Shown here one piece after another: positions 45,167 to 53,612 of a stretch of 64,000 nt of DNA (the first letter of the stretch is position 1; every line of letters starts with the position of its first letter). The DNA is taken from contig NZ_LT635475.1 of assembly GCF_900120165.1 (NCBI RefSeq), forward strand, positions 1,116,001 to 1,180,000. The letters run 5' to 3'. Position numbers and translations under genes: made by a program. The stretch is from Ezakiella massiliensis. GTDB taxonomy: Bacteria > Bacillota > Clostridia > Tissierellales > Peptoniphilaceae. The notes below the pieces were generated by a model, which saw only the letters and a program-made list of their open reading frames with translations, did not search any database and was not told the DNA's origin.

Positions 45167-45944
45167 TTCAAGAGAAAAATTAGCAGAAAATATTTACGAA
45201 ATTAAATTCACCGACCCGGCCCTGGTTAAAAACGCCAAGCCCGGGCAATTTTTAATAGTCCAAACCAACGAAAAGTCCGAGCGGATCCCCTTGACCATTG
45301 CCGACGCCGACAAAGAGACTGGCGAAGTCACTATAGTTGTCATGGAGGTGGGCGATTCCACCCATGATCTTGTAAAGGCTGATGAGCTTTATCACGTCTG
45401 CGGACCCCTTGGAAATCCATCAGACCTGGCTCTTATGGACGAAGAAGATTTAAAAAAAGAACACGTAGTATTTTTGGCAGCTGGCGTTGGAGCGGCCCCC
45501 GTTTATCCGCAGGCAAAATTTTTGCACGACCACGGGGTCAAGGCCGATGTAATCCTGGCCGCCAGAAACGAATCCTTACTTATATACGAAGACAAATTGG
45601 CAGCAGTCGCCAATTTGCACATAGCAACTGATGACGGGTCCAAGGGCTTTAACGGCCTTATCACAGATGCCTTGGTGGACTTGGTTGACAAGGGGGCGGA
45701 CTTCACCCGCATTGTCGCCATTGGCCCTATGATTATGATGAAGTTTGCGACCCTGACTGCAAAAAAATTATCCATACCTATAATTGTCTCCCTAAATCCA
45801 ATTATGGTTGACGGGACAGGTATGTGCGGATCTTGCAGGTGCATGGTCGAGGGCAAGGCCAAATTTGCCTGCGTAGACGGCCCGGAATTTAGGGGCGAGG
45901 AAGTGGACTGGGACGACGCCCTAAGGAGGCTAAAGAGATGGTAG
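45156..45944 (+). CDS. nfnA: NADH-dependent ferredoxin:NADP+ oxidoreductase, small subunit
   Basis: 262 residues: ferredoxin-reductase FAD domain (KPGQFLIVQ...RIPLTIADAD), NAD-binding domain (VVFLAAGVGAAPVYPQ) and a C-terminal [2Fe-2S] site (DGTGMCGSCRCMV plus a later Cys). NfnA/SudB-type subunit of the electron-bifurcating complex that couples NADH and ferredoxin oxidation to NADP+ reduction. The end overlaps the large-subunit start by 7 nt. Confidence 0.9.
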   Translation: MKINSREKLAENIYEIKFTDPALVKNAKPGQFLIVQTNEKSERIPLTIADADKETGEVTIVVMEVGDSTHDLVKADELYHVCGPLGNPSDLALMDEEDLKKEHVVFLAAGVGAAPVYPQAKFLHDHGVKADVILAARNESLLIYEDKLAAVANLHIATDDGSKGFNGLITDALVDLVDKGADFTRIVAIGPMIMMKFATLTAKKLSIPIIVSLNPIMVDGTGMCGSCRCMVEGKAKFACVDGPEFRGEEVDWDDALRRLKRW

Positions 45945-47263
45945 ATCTAGAAATGCAAAAAAATTTAAAACCGGCCAAACGCGACCGGATAAATCCAGCC
46001 GACCGACCAGCTGACGAGAGGATCCAGGACTTCAATGAGGTCAACCTGGGCTTTACCGATGAAGAGGCTGTCGTCGAAGCAGAACGCTGTGCAAATTGCA
46101 AGGACCCCAAGTGCGTTAAGGGCTGCCCAGTTGGCATAGACATTCCAAAATTTATTATGGAAGTTAAATCTGGCGACATCGAGGCGGCTTATAAAACCAT
46201 TCAAAGCTCACACGCTTTCCCCTGTGTAACTGGGCGTGTTTGCCCACAGGAAATCCAGTGCGAAAGCCTGTGCATCTACAATAAATTAGCCAAGCCCGTA
46301 AACATCGGCAAGCTGGAACGCTATGTAGGCGACAAAATGCGGGGCAAAACTCAGGCATCTAAGCATGAATTTATAGGCTCTGTCGGTATTGTGGGATCGG
46401 GCCCAGCCGCCATGGCCTTGGCTGCAGATTTAATTCGCGCTGACATCAAGCCCGTAGTCTATGAGGCCTTTGATAAGTTGGGCGGCGTTTTGGTCTACGG
46501 GATTCCTGAATTCCGCCTGCCAGCAGAAATTGTAAATGAAGAAATCGAAAATTTAGTCGCATCTGGCATGGAAGTTCACAAGGGAGTAATTGTAGGGAAA
46601 ACCATGAGCTTTGACGACCTCTTGGCCATCCACGACTATGTATTTATAGCGAGCGGCGCAGGACTTCCAAATCTCATGGGCATACCTGGCGAAGAGGCCA
46701 ACAATGTTTTGACCGCCAACGAATTTTTAACACGCGTCAATTTATTAAGGGCCAACGACGAAAATTATAGAACGCCCATGCCGCTTGGAAAAAGTGTGGC
46801 TGTAATTGGTGGCGGCAATGTGGCTATGGACGCCAGCAGGGTGGCCAGACGCTATTACGATTCGGTCGACCTGTATTATAGGCGGGCTTACGAGGACATG
46901 TCAGCCCGGGTTGAGGAAATCGACCACGCCATTGAAGAGGGCGTTAACATGCACTTTGGCTATAGTCCAAAGGCCATTGGCGAAAATGAAATTATCTTTA
47001 CCAAGGACGGCGAGGAAGTCAGACGACCTGCAGATTTGGTAATTATAGCCATTGGAACTAAGCCCAATAAACTAATCGACTATGAAAAGGAAAATATAAA
47101 AACTAAGGACGGGCTCATAGTCGTTGACGAAAACCTGCAGACCTCAAACCCACGGATCTACGCGGGCGGAGATGCGGTCACCGGCGCTGCTACCGTTATC
47201 TTGGCCTACCAATCTGGGAGGATTGCCGGGAAAAATATAATTAAAAAATTAAAGGAAAAATAA
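45938..47263 (+). CDS. nfnB: NfnB/SudA, glutamate-synthase-small-chain-like large subunit
   Basis: 441 residues. N-terminal double [4Fe-4S] cysteine motifs (CANCKDPKCVKGCPVGI, then CVTGRVCPQEIQCESLC), a FAD-binding GSVGIVGSGPAAMALA and a NADPH-binding VAVIGGGNVAMDASRVA. No glutamate synthase large subunit is nearby, and the adjacent NfnA supports an Nfn complex rather than GltD. It supplies NADPH for biosynthesis in anaerobes. Confidence 0.9.
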   Translation: MVDLEMQKNLKPAKRDRINPADRPADERIQDFNEVNLGFTDEEAVVEAERCANCKDPKCVKGCPVGIDIPKFIMEVKSGDIEAAYKTIQSSHAFPCVTGRVCPQEIQCESLCIYNKLAKPVNIGKLERYVGDKMRGKTQASKHEFIGSVGIVGSGPAAMALAADLIRADIKPVVYEAFDKLGGVLVYGIPEFRLPAEIVNEEIENLVASGMEVHKGVIVGKTMSFDDLLAIHDYVFIASGAGLPNLMGIPGEEANNVLTANEFLTRVNLLRANDENYRTPMPLGKSVAVIGGGNVAMDASRVARRYYDSVDLYYRRAYEDMSARVEEIDHAIEEGVNMHFGYSPKAIGENEIIFTKDGEEVRRPADLVIIAIGTKPNKLIDYEKENIKTKDGLIVVDENLQTSNPRIYAGGDAVTGAATVILAYQSGRIAGKNIIKKLKEK

Positions 47264-47264
47264 A

Positions 47265-47825
47265 ATGATTGCAGAGACCCTTATAATTCTGTTTGTAATC
47301 GCAATATACAAACGCTATTCATTTGAAAATTTGTCCAGCCTGCCCGAGCGGGCCTGGGGATTTTTGGCGGCCTTTATTGGGATAAAGGTTATAGTGTTTT
47401 TGTGTATTAAAATCGGCGTGGACTTTGGCGCCCTGAGGTTTTTCTCCCTCATGAGCCAGACACTACTCTTCGCCTTTTTGTATTTCAACAGAGATTATAG
47501 GGGTATTTTATTGGTCTTTATTGGGAGCCTTCTAAACTTTATTGTCATGTTATTAAACGGCATGCGGATGCCCATAAGCGGAGAATATTATAAGCTCATT
47601 GCAAGCCCCGAGGTCTACCAGCTGACAGAAAGTGGAGCCAGCTTCCACCATTTTATAATGAATGAGACCACTAATTTTAAATTTTTGGCAGATATCATCC
47701 CATTTATGCGGCCCTATCCCTTCCCCAAGGTCGTGTCCATTGGAGATATACTTTTGGCGGCGGGAATTTTGGTCCTGGGCCTCAGCGTTTTAAAAGGAGA
47801 TTATGTAGATGAAGAGACAGTTTAG
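47265..47825 (+). CDS. DUF5317 family membrane protein
   Basis: 186 residues with about five hydrophobic helices; GSLLNFIVMLLNGMRMPIS and IPFMRPYPFPKVVSIGDILL are the conserved stretches of the DUF5317 family. The function is unknown. It begins one base after nfnB ends and overlaps the CapA gene by 17 nt. Confidence 0.82.
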   Translation: MIAETLIILFVIAIYKRYSFENLSSLPERAWGFLAAFIGIKVIVFLCIKIGVDFGALRFFSLMSQTLLFAFLYFNRDYRGILLVFIGSLLNFIVMLLNGMRMPISGEYYKLIASPEVYQLTESGASFHHFIMNETTNFKFLADIIPFMRPYPFPKVVSIGDILLAAGILVLGLSVLKGDYVDEETV

Positions 47826-49122
47826 ACTTATACTTTTATTAATAATGGCCTTGGTCTTTGTTTCCTGCAAGCCTGGAGACAAGGGGACAGGCGAAAGCGC
47901 CCAGCTTGCCGAAGAAGTGGAGGCAAGTTCAAAGGAAAATAAAAATACGGATATAAACTTAGATTTAGAGTCGAGCTCAAAGAAAGAAGAAAATGCAAAT
48001 TCAAATTCAAGTTCTAATTCAAGCGAAGATGAAAAAGAAAAGGCAATTTTAAATTCAAATTCAGAGGCAATAGAAAAGAAAATAAAAAATGAAATTGCAA
48101 ATGAAGATTACCAGGCGACCCTCATGGTGGCAGGGGACATTATGTTCCACTCCCCCCAATTGGACGCGGCCAGACAAGGCGACGGGACCTATTCTTTTAT
48201 GAATACCTTCCGTTACCTGCGACCCCTCTTGTCCAAGGGCTACGCTCTTGCCAACTTTGAGTCGACAATCGCCGAGGCCAATTTCTCTGGCTATCCGGCC
48301 TTTAGAACTCCACATAATGCCATGAATGCTATAAAATTCGTGGGCTTTGACATGGTGGCCCTGGCCAACAACCACTCCCTTGACGGGGGCCTGGCAGGAG
48401 TTGTTCGTACGATTGAAACCGCAGATTTTTACCAGTTGGCCCACGTGGGCACTTACAAGGACCCAGAGTCCAACCTGCCAACAATCGTAAATATCGAGGG
48501 CAGGGACATTGCATTTTTAAATTACACTTACGGCCTCAACGGTCTTGACCGCTACATTGAGGGCAAGGAGTATATGATAAACACCTTGAACGAAGACAAG
48601 GTTTTGAAAGACATTGCCGACGCCAAGGAAAACGCCCAAGGGACAATTGTCATCGTCCACTGGGGAACAGAGTATAGGCGGACGGCCGACGATTACCAAA
48701 AGTACTGGGCCAAATTTTTCGCAGAAAACGGGGTCGATATAATTCTTGGCTCTCACCCACACGTCATCGAGCCGGCGGAATTTATAGACCACGATGGCTT
48801 CCAGACCTATTGCATTTATTCCATGGGTAACTTCCTGTCAAATCAAAGGCGGGAGTACATGGGCGGTTCACCCTATGGTGAGGACGGGGTCATTGTCGAG
48901 CTCCAGATTAAAGCAGCTGGCGACAGGGTCTACGCGGACACAGTAACCTATCACCCGACCTGGGTCCACAGGATAAATAAACCCCTGTCTTTTACAATTT
49001 ATCCTTGCGAGGCTGGATTAAATGGCGAGATCAATGGCGTTGACGACTTTATAAAAAATCGCCTCCAAGAATCCTACGATCGAACTATGGAAATTTTTAA
49101 GGACACAAATGCAGATTCTTAA
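47809..49122 (+). CDS. CapA/PgsA-family metallophosphatase lipoprotein
   Basis: 437 residues. The lipoprotein signal ends in LVFVSC, followed by about 80 Ser/Asn/Glu-rich disordered residues. The CapA domain follows: VAGDIMFHSPQLDAA, LANFESTIAE, ALANNHSLDGG, VIVHWGTEY and GSHPHVIEP supply metal-binding Asp/Asn/His residues of the calcineurin-like fold. Homologues take part in poly-gamma-glutamate or capsule synthesis; no pgsBC genes are here, so the substrate is unknown. Confidence 0.9.
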   Translation: MKRQFRLILLLIMALVFVSCKPGDKGTGESAQLAEEVEASSKENKNTDINLDLESSSKKEENANSNSSSNSSEDEKEKAILNSNSEAIEKKIKNEIANEDYQATLMVAGDIMFHSPQLDAARQGDGTYSFMNTFRYLRPLLSKGYALANFESTIAEANFSGYPAFRTPHNAMNAIKFVGFDMVALANNHSLDGGLAGVVRTIETADFYQLAHVGTYKDPESNLPTIVNIEGRDIAFLNYTYGLNGLDRYIEGKEYMINTLNEDKVLKDIADAKENAQGTIVIVHWGTEYRRTADDYQKYWAKFFAENGVDIILGSHPHVIEPAEFIDHDGFQTYCIYSMGNFLSNQRREYMGGSPYGEDGVIVELQIKAAGDRVYADTVTYHPTWVHRINKPLSFTIYPCEAGLNGEINGVDDFIKNRLQESYDRTMEIFKDTNADS

Positions 49123-49990
49123 TTTTAAAGTCACAAAGGACGCCTACAATCTCAACCACGCCCTTATGGACCTGTCCATTTCCCACAGAAATTATCGCAA
49201 GTACTTTTACCAGGACAAAATTTTTGTGGACGGTGAGATTATCCACGGCAAGGCGCCGGTCTATGCTGGATCGACCATCACTTTTCACATAGATGACGAA
49301 TTTGATTCGGCCGACCAACCTTACACGCTGGGCGCGCCCGAGGGGGAAATTTTATTTGAGGACGACCTCATTGTCGCCATGAATAAGCCGGCCGGGATTT
49401 TAACCCACGAGACCAAAAATTTCGACGGGATAACCTTTCGTGACTACGCAAAAAATACTTTTTATAAATTAGGCATCCGCCAGCAAGTACGCTTTATAAA
49501 TCGCTTGGACTTGGACACTTCGGGGATAATTTTAATCGCCAAGTCGGACCTGGCCCAAGGCCTTTATTCGAAAATCCACAAGGACACGACGGTCAAAGAA
49601 TATATAGCCATTTGCAAGGGCAACTTGCACGAAAAAACTCCGGTCGACTTGCCCATTGGCCGCCACGAGGAAATCGGGACCAGGCGGATAATAGCACCCC
49701 AAGGTCAAGGTCAAGAGGCCCACAGCATTTTTACGCCCCTTTACAATAAGGGACCCTATTCTATTATCAAGGCCCAGATAAAAACCGGCCGGACTCACCA
49801 AATCCGCGTCCACTTGATGAGTTTAGGGATTCAAATTTTGGGCGATGTCATGTACGGGGTGGGGATTGACGGCATGTATCGCCAAGCCTTGCATTCATTT
49901 AGATTAAGGACCAATGCGGGCGGGCGTGAGGTCGATGTCTTTGCAGAAATGCCAGAGGATATGAAAGAATTGATTAGGAGAATATTTTGA
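49109..49990 (+). CDS. RluA-family 23S rRNA pseudouridine synthase
   Basis: 293 residues. An N-terminal S4-like region is followed by the catalytic RluA motif RFINRLDLDTSGIILIAKS, with its essential Asp (about residue 138), and KTGRTHQIRVHLMSLG. Which uridines are modified (RluD- or YjbO-like) is not clear. It overlaps the CapA gene by 14 nt and the lipid kinase gene by 1 nt. Confidence 0.93.
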   Translation: MQILNFKVTKDAYNLNHALMDLSISHRNYRKYFYQDKIFVDGEIIHGKAPVYAGSTITFHIDDEFDSADQPYTLGAPEGEILFEDDLIVAMNKPAGILTHETKNFDGITFRDYAKNTFYKLGIRQQVRFINRLDLDTSGIILIAKSDLAQGLYSKIHKDTTVKEYIAICKGNLHEKTPVDLPIGRHEEIGTRRIIAPQGQGQEAHSIFTPLYNKGPYSIIKAQIKTGRTHQIRVHLMSLGIQILGDVMYGVGIDGMYRQALHSFRLRTNAGGREVDVFAEMPEDMKELIRRIF

Positions 49991-50883
49991 TGAAATATTT
50001 ATTTATAATGTCAACCAAGGCGGCAGGTGGAAAAAATTTGCCGGATGAAAATAAAATTCAAGCGGCCATGGCAGGCGAGGATTATGAGATTATTTACACG
50101 ACCTACGCTGGCCAGCCTTTTGATATCGCCAAGGACCAGGCGGCAAAATATGGATCTGATATAGCCATCTACGCCTGCGGAGGAGACGGCACCATCAACG
50201 AAGTCGCCTCGGCCCTGGTGGGGACGGATTCTTTTATGGGGGTCCTGCCTTGCGGAACTGGTAACGACTTTTGCCGGACCGTCCACGAAGGCAAGACTGT
50301 CGACCAAGTTCTAGCTGAAATTAAAAATGCCCAGAAGACCAAGATTGACATAATAAAAATGAACGACCGCTATTCAATAAACATTGGATCAATCGGCTTT
50401 GACGCCGCCGCAGTCTACAGGGTTGTAAACAATGTCAATAATGTCCGCAAATACAAGGGCATGTCCTACCTTGTGGGTGCCCTTCAGTCACTAAAAAACG
50501 ACCGAGTCTTCCCACTTTCATACGAGCTAGACCTGGTCGACGGGAGAAAAATTTCTGGCCAAGGAGAATATTTGCTCCTGACACTTGCCAACGGATCCTA
50601 TTACGGAGGAGGTTTCAAGCCAGCGCCATTGGCTGACATCAGGGACGGGATCATCAACCTTAGCCTGGTCGAAACTTTATCCTATCTAAAAGTCGCCCTC
50701 CTTATGATGAGATACAAAAAAGGCAGGCATCTCAACATGAAATGCGTATCTACTTATGAGGTAAAGTCCGGCAAAATCAAAAGCCTGGGCCAAGACACCT
50801 ATCTCAACTACGACGGCGATGTATGTAAGACTAGGGAGATCGATTTTGAAATCCTCCCCCAAGCCATTAATTTTTTGATGTAA
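49990..50883 (+). CDS. Diacylglycerol/lipid kinase family protein (YegS/DagK type)
   Basis: 297 residues from ATG 49990, preceded by AGGAG; a TTG one codon earlier is possible. The catalytic glycine-rich loop ACGGDGTINEVASALVGTD and LPCGTGNDFCRT identify the DAGK_cat domain, and the C-terminal beta domain ends in a normal place. It phosphorylates a membrane lipid such as diacylglycerol. A terminator follows. Confidence 0.93.
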   Translation: MKYLFIMSTKAAGGKNLPDENKIQAAMAGEDYEIIYTTYAGQPFDIAKDQAAKYGSDIAIYACGGDGTINEVASALVGTDSFMGVLPCGTGNDFCRTVHEGKTVDQVLAEIKNAQKTKIDIIKMNDRYSINIGSIGFDAAAVYRVVNNVNNVRKYKGMSYLVGALQSLKNDRVFPLSYELDLVDGRKISGQGEYLLLTLANGSYYGGGFKPAPLADIRDGIINLSLVETLSYLKVALLMMRYKKGRHLNMKCVSTYEVKSGKIKSLGQDTYLNYDGDVCKTREIDFEILPQAINFLM

Positions 50884-50885
50884 AC

Positions 50886-50910
50886 AAGGCCATGAGAATG
50901 GTCTTTTTTT
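50886..50910 (+). terminator. Terminator of the gyrase-to-lipid-kinase gene run
   Basis: AGGCCAT-GAGA-ATGGTCT stem followed by a T run. Confidence 0.82.
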
Positions 50911-50925
50911 ACTTATTTTACAAAT

Positions 50926-50957
50926 AAAAATGGTCGAAATTAATCGACCATTTAAGC
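50926..50957 (-). terminator. Terminator of the stalk-domain gene
   Basis: On the minus strand AAATGGTCG and CGACCATTT pair around an AATT-rich loop, then TTTATTT. It converges with the opposite terminator at 50886. Confidence 0.8.
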
Positions 50958-50971
50958 AATTTTAATAAATT

Positions 50972-52204
50972 TTAATCTACATAATAGACAAGGATTTTAC
51001 CATTGACACCAGAAATTACATAATCGATTACCAGTAATCGGGTATCTCTATCAAAATCCAGCAAAAGATCATTGCTAAACTTCTTCGTTTCTCCATTTTC
51101 CTTGATGCTATAAGGGAAAATGTGTCCAAGAGGGATTGTTTTTCCTTCAATGATAATGCCTCCCTCATTATCTTTTGTAACACCATCTGCGCGTAGTTTA
51201 TCTGCTGCAGCACCAATACGATTGTAGAAGCCAAAGGCTAGAGGAAGCTTGATTCCATTTTCAGAAACCCCATACATGCCACCAGGCAAGATACCTATAT
51301 CAATTGATAAATTCTCTTCAAAATCATTTTTATCTATAAAATATATATAATTGTAAACTGGTAACTCTACTTTTAAATTTTCTCTGCCAGCCTTATCCAA
51401 ATTTTCATTTAATTCTTCTAAAAATTTGATAGTATTTCTAGAATTTTCATAGAAGCTAAGTTCTTTTTTCCTTTCTGGTTCACCATATAATATAGAACTT
51501 CTCTCCTTGTAATAGTATCTATTAAGGTAAAACCTTTCCCTCTTTCCATCGTGATTTACATAGAATTTAATTCCATCATCCTTGCTTTCGACCTCAAGTT
51601 TATAGTCGCCGACTACTGAATTATTTAATTTTTTTACCGCTTCAACACTTACAGGACCTAGTTTTTTTACATCATCATATTCATTGTATTCCTCTGTTTC
51701 GACATGGTTCTTAAAAATAGTTTTGATGACAACTTCGCCCTTGTCCTTATCATAGTCAACAGAAAAACCAACAAGATCTCCTAAATCGCGGAGTTTAACA
51801 TAGTTGTTGCCATCGATTAAAACAGATTCAAAAGAATACTGGTGGTTGTCAACCAGGCAGGTAGTTTCTCTGGACTCACCCTTGGCCTTGGAATTCTTTG
51901 GTGTAAACAAATCCTTAGATCCAGAGTAAGCCTTGCCAAGCTCAATGGAAATCATATTTTGGTCTTTGTCAAAGCCTACATCAAACTTTCTATCAGTAGA
52001 AGAAACAATAGCTGCAATGTCCCTGATCCTAAAATAATTGCTGCCCTTAATCACATAGCCATTCACCTTTACAGCTTGGCCATCAAGACTAAGCTTGGGT
52101 GAATTCATCACGGCATCGACAATCTCAACCTTTTCCTCTGGTCCAGCATTCAAAACAGTGGCAAAAACCATAAGAAAAGATAAAAGTAGGATAAACTTTT
52201 TCAT
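50972..52204 (-). CDS. Secreted stalk-domain protein (copper amine oxidase N-like)
   Basis: 410 residues. A signal peptide (residues 1-20) is followed by two copper amine oxidase N-like units: VNGYVIKGSNYFRIRDIAAI near residue 50 and VLIDGNNYVKLRDLGDLVGF near residue 130. The remaining 240 residues are beta-rich with no recognised domain. It has no LPxTG motif or lipobox. AGGAGG lies before the ATG. Such stalk domains occur on many surface proteins of these anaerobes, including the binding protein at 10166. Confidence 0.85.
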   Translation of the reverse strand: MKKFILLLSFLMVFATVLNAGPEEKVEIVDAVMNSPKLSLDGQAVKVNGYVIKGSNYFRIRDIAAIVSSTDRKFDVGFDKDQNMISIELGKAYSGSKDLFTPKNSKAKGESRETTCLVDNHQYSFESVLIDGNNYVKLRDLGDLVGFSVDYDKDKGEVVIKTIFKNHVETEEYNEYDDVKKLGPVSVEAVKKLNNSVVGDYKLEVESKDDGIKFYVNHDGKRERFYLNRYYYKERSSILYGEPERKKELSFYENSRNTIKFLEELNENLDKAGRENLKVELPVYNYIYFIDKNDFEENLSIDIGILPGGMYGVSENGIKLPLAFGFYNRIGAAADKLRADGVTKDNEGGIIIEGKTIPLGHIFPYSIKENGETKKFSNDLLLDFDRDTRLLVIDYVISGVNGKILVYYVD

Positions 52205-52358
52205 ACATACCTCCTAAAATATTAATATATTAATATAATTATAGAGAAAACAGGGAAAAATATCAACAAGTGTAAAAATGACCTTAAAAATATAAAACAA
52301 TGTGGTATAATAAAGGAAAGAAGAAAAATATCGATAAAAATACATAGAAAGGACTATC

Positions 52359-53168
52359 ATGGCAAATATTGAACTATCCCAAGAATATGAAAATTTAAAA
52401 AACGAAATCCAAGAATTAAAAAACACCTTGACGGAAACGATTTTTAAATACGATGAACTCAAATACATCATATGCAAGAACATAAAAACCCAGTATATGC
52501 TAGAGATTGGGACCTTGGAATACCTGGTCTACAAAGATTATTGCCAGTATCTCCGCCTCAAACGCAAGGCCGAGAGAATACGCTTTCACAAATACCGTCA
52601 CGAAAAAATCGACCTCAAAATGATCGACACCGACCTTGACAAAGAGTTTGCAGAATATCAAAAACGCCTTGACGACCGGGCAGAGGAAATCACCAAGGCC
52701 GCAGGAGAATTGGAAAAAGAAGTCCTGACCACAGAAGAGACCAGGGAAATCAAAAGCCTCTACAGAAAACTCATCAAAAAACTCCACCCCGACCTCCACC
52801 CCGACCAAAGCCCAGACAAGATCGAACTCTTCCACAAGGTCGTCCAAGCCTACAAGGACGGCAATTTAAGCCTAATGCAAGTCTTGGCCGAAGTCGTAGA
52901 TGCAGACGCCGAGGTCGAGACCAAATCCACTATGGAAGAAATGGCCGAACAAAGATATAGGCTTCTTAATAGCATTGATGCCGTCAAGGAAAAAATTCAA
53001 CAAATTAAAACGACCACCCCATACATTTGGAAGGAAATCCTAGACGACCCCATCAAAAAAGAAGAAAAAATCGCTGAACTCAAAGAAGCCCAAAAATCTT
53101 TTAAAGACGCTATAGACACACTTGATGAAATTATAAAAAAACTATTGGAGGAGACCGATGACAGATAA
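52359..53168 (+). CDS. J-domain-like coiled-coil protein
   Basis: 269 residues. N-terminal coiled coil (YENLKNEIQELKNTL), a central helical region, then a J-domain-like motif TREIKSLYRKLIKKLHPDLH with the HPD tripeptide (about residues 140-150) that stimulates Hsp70 ATPases. A second coiled coil closes the protein (YRLLNSIDAVKEKIQQIK and beyond). It overlaps the HIRAN gene by 11 nt. Partner and function are unknown; the setting suggests a defence or repair role. Confidence 0.8.
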   Translation: MANIELSQEYENLKNEIQELKNTLTETIFKYDELKYIICKNIKTQYMLEIGTLEYLVYKDYCQYLRLKRKAERIRFHKYRHEKIDLKMIDTDLDKEFAEYQKRLDDRAEEITKAAGELEKEVLTTEETREIKSLYRKLIKKLHPDLHPDQSPDKIELFHKVVQAYKDGNLSLMQVLAEVVDADAEVETKSTMEEMAEQRYRLLNSIDAVKEKIQQIKTTTPYIWKEILDDPIKKEEKIAELKEAQKSFKDAIDTLDEIIKKLLEETDDR

Positions 53169-53565
53169 AGACCTAGCAAAAATTGACGACATAGAAAAAC
53201 TCGTCCTCATATCCGCCCACGCTGGAGGCCTTGACATGCCCAAGCCCTTCGAAAGGGAAATCTATTTGTTCGACACCCATGTGGCAGGGACGACCCACAT
53301 AGAAAAAATCAAATCCATAGAGCCCCTCCTTAAAATCGGCGACAAAGTAAACTTCTACCGGGAACCAACCAACCCCCACGACCCCCAAGCCATCCGCATC
53401 GAAACCACCGGCTACCAAAAAATCGGCTACGTCCCCCGGGCCGACAACGTCGTCTTCGCCCGCCTCATGGATGCCGGCAAAAACCTCTACGGCAAAATCA
53501 CCTCCAAAGAGTGGCAAGACAGCTGGCTGAAGGTGGAGATACGGATATATCTGTGGGAAATATAA
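53158..53565 (+). CDS. HIRAN-domain protein
   Basis: 135 residues, nearly all HIRAN domain: LFDTHVAGTTHI, the conserved YREPTNPHDPQAIRI and IGYVPRADNVVFARLMDAG. In HLTF-type proteins HIRAN binds 3' single-stranded DNA ends. A free-standing form translated with a J-like protein is uncommon enough to note. GGAG lies before the start. Confidence 0.88.
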   Translation: MTDKDLAKIDDIEKLVLISAHAGGLDMPKPFEREIYLFDTHVAGTTHIEKIKSIEPLLKIGDKVNFYREPTNPHDPQAIRIETTGYQKIGYVPRADNVVFARLMDAGKNLYGKITSKEWQDSWLKVEIRIYLWEI

Positions 53566-53612
53566 AACGACTGTGATATAATGAAGGGAAGAATAATTAA
53601 AAGGAGGATCAT

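Noticed and set aside
45938..47263. Glutamate synthase small subunit (GltD)
   Set aside because: No large subunit is present and an NfnA-like gene overlaps upstream, so NfnB is the better call.
52214..52483. 89-codon minus-strand frame
   Set aside because: Overlaps the promoter and start of the J-like gene; hydrophobic AT-rich translation without a start signal.
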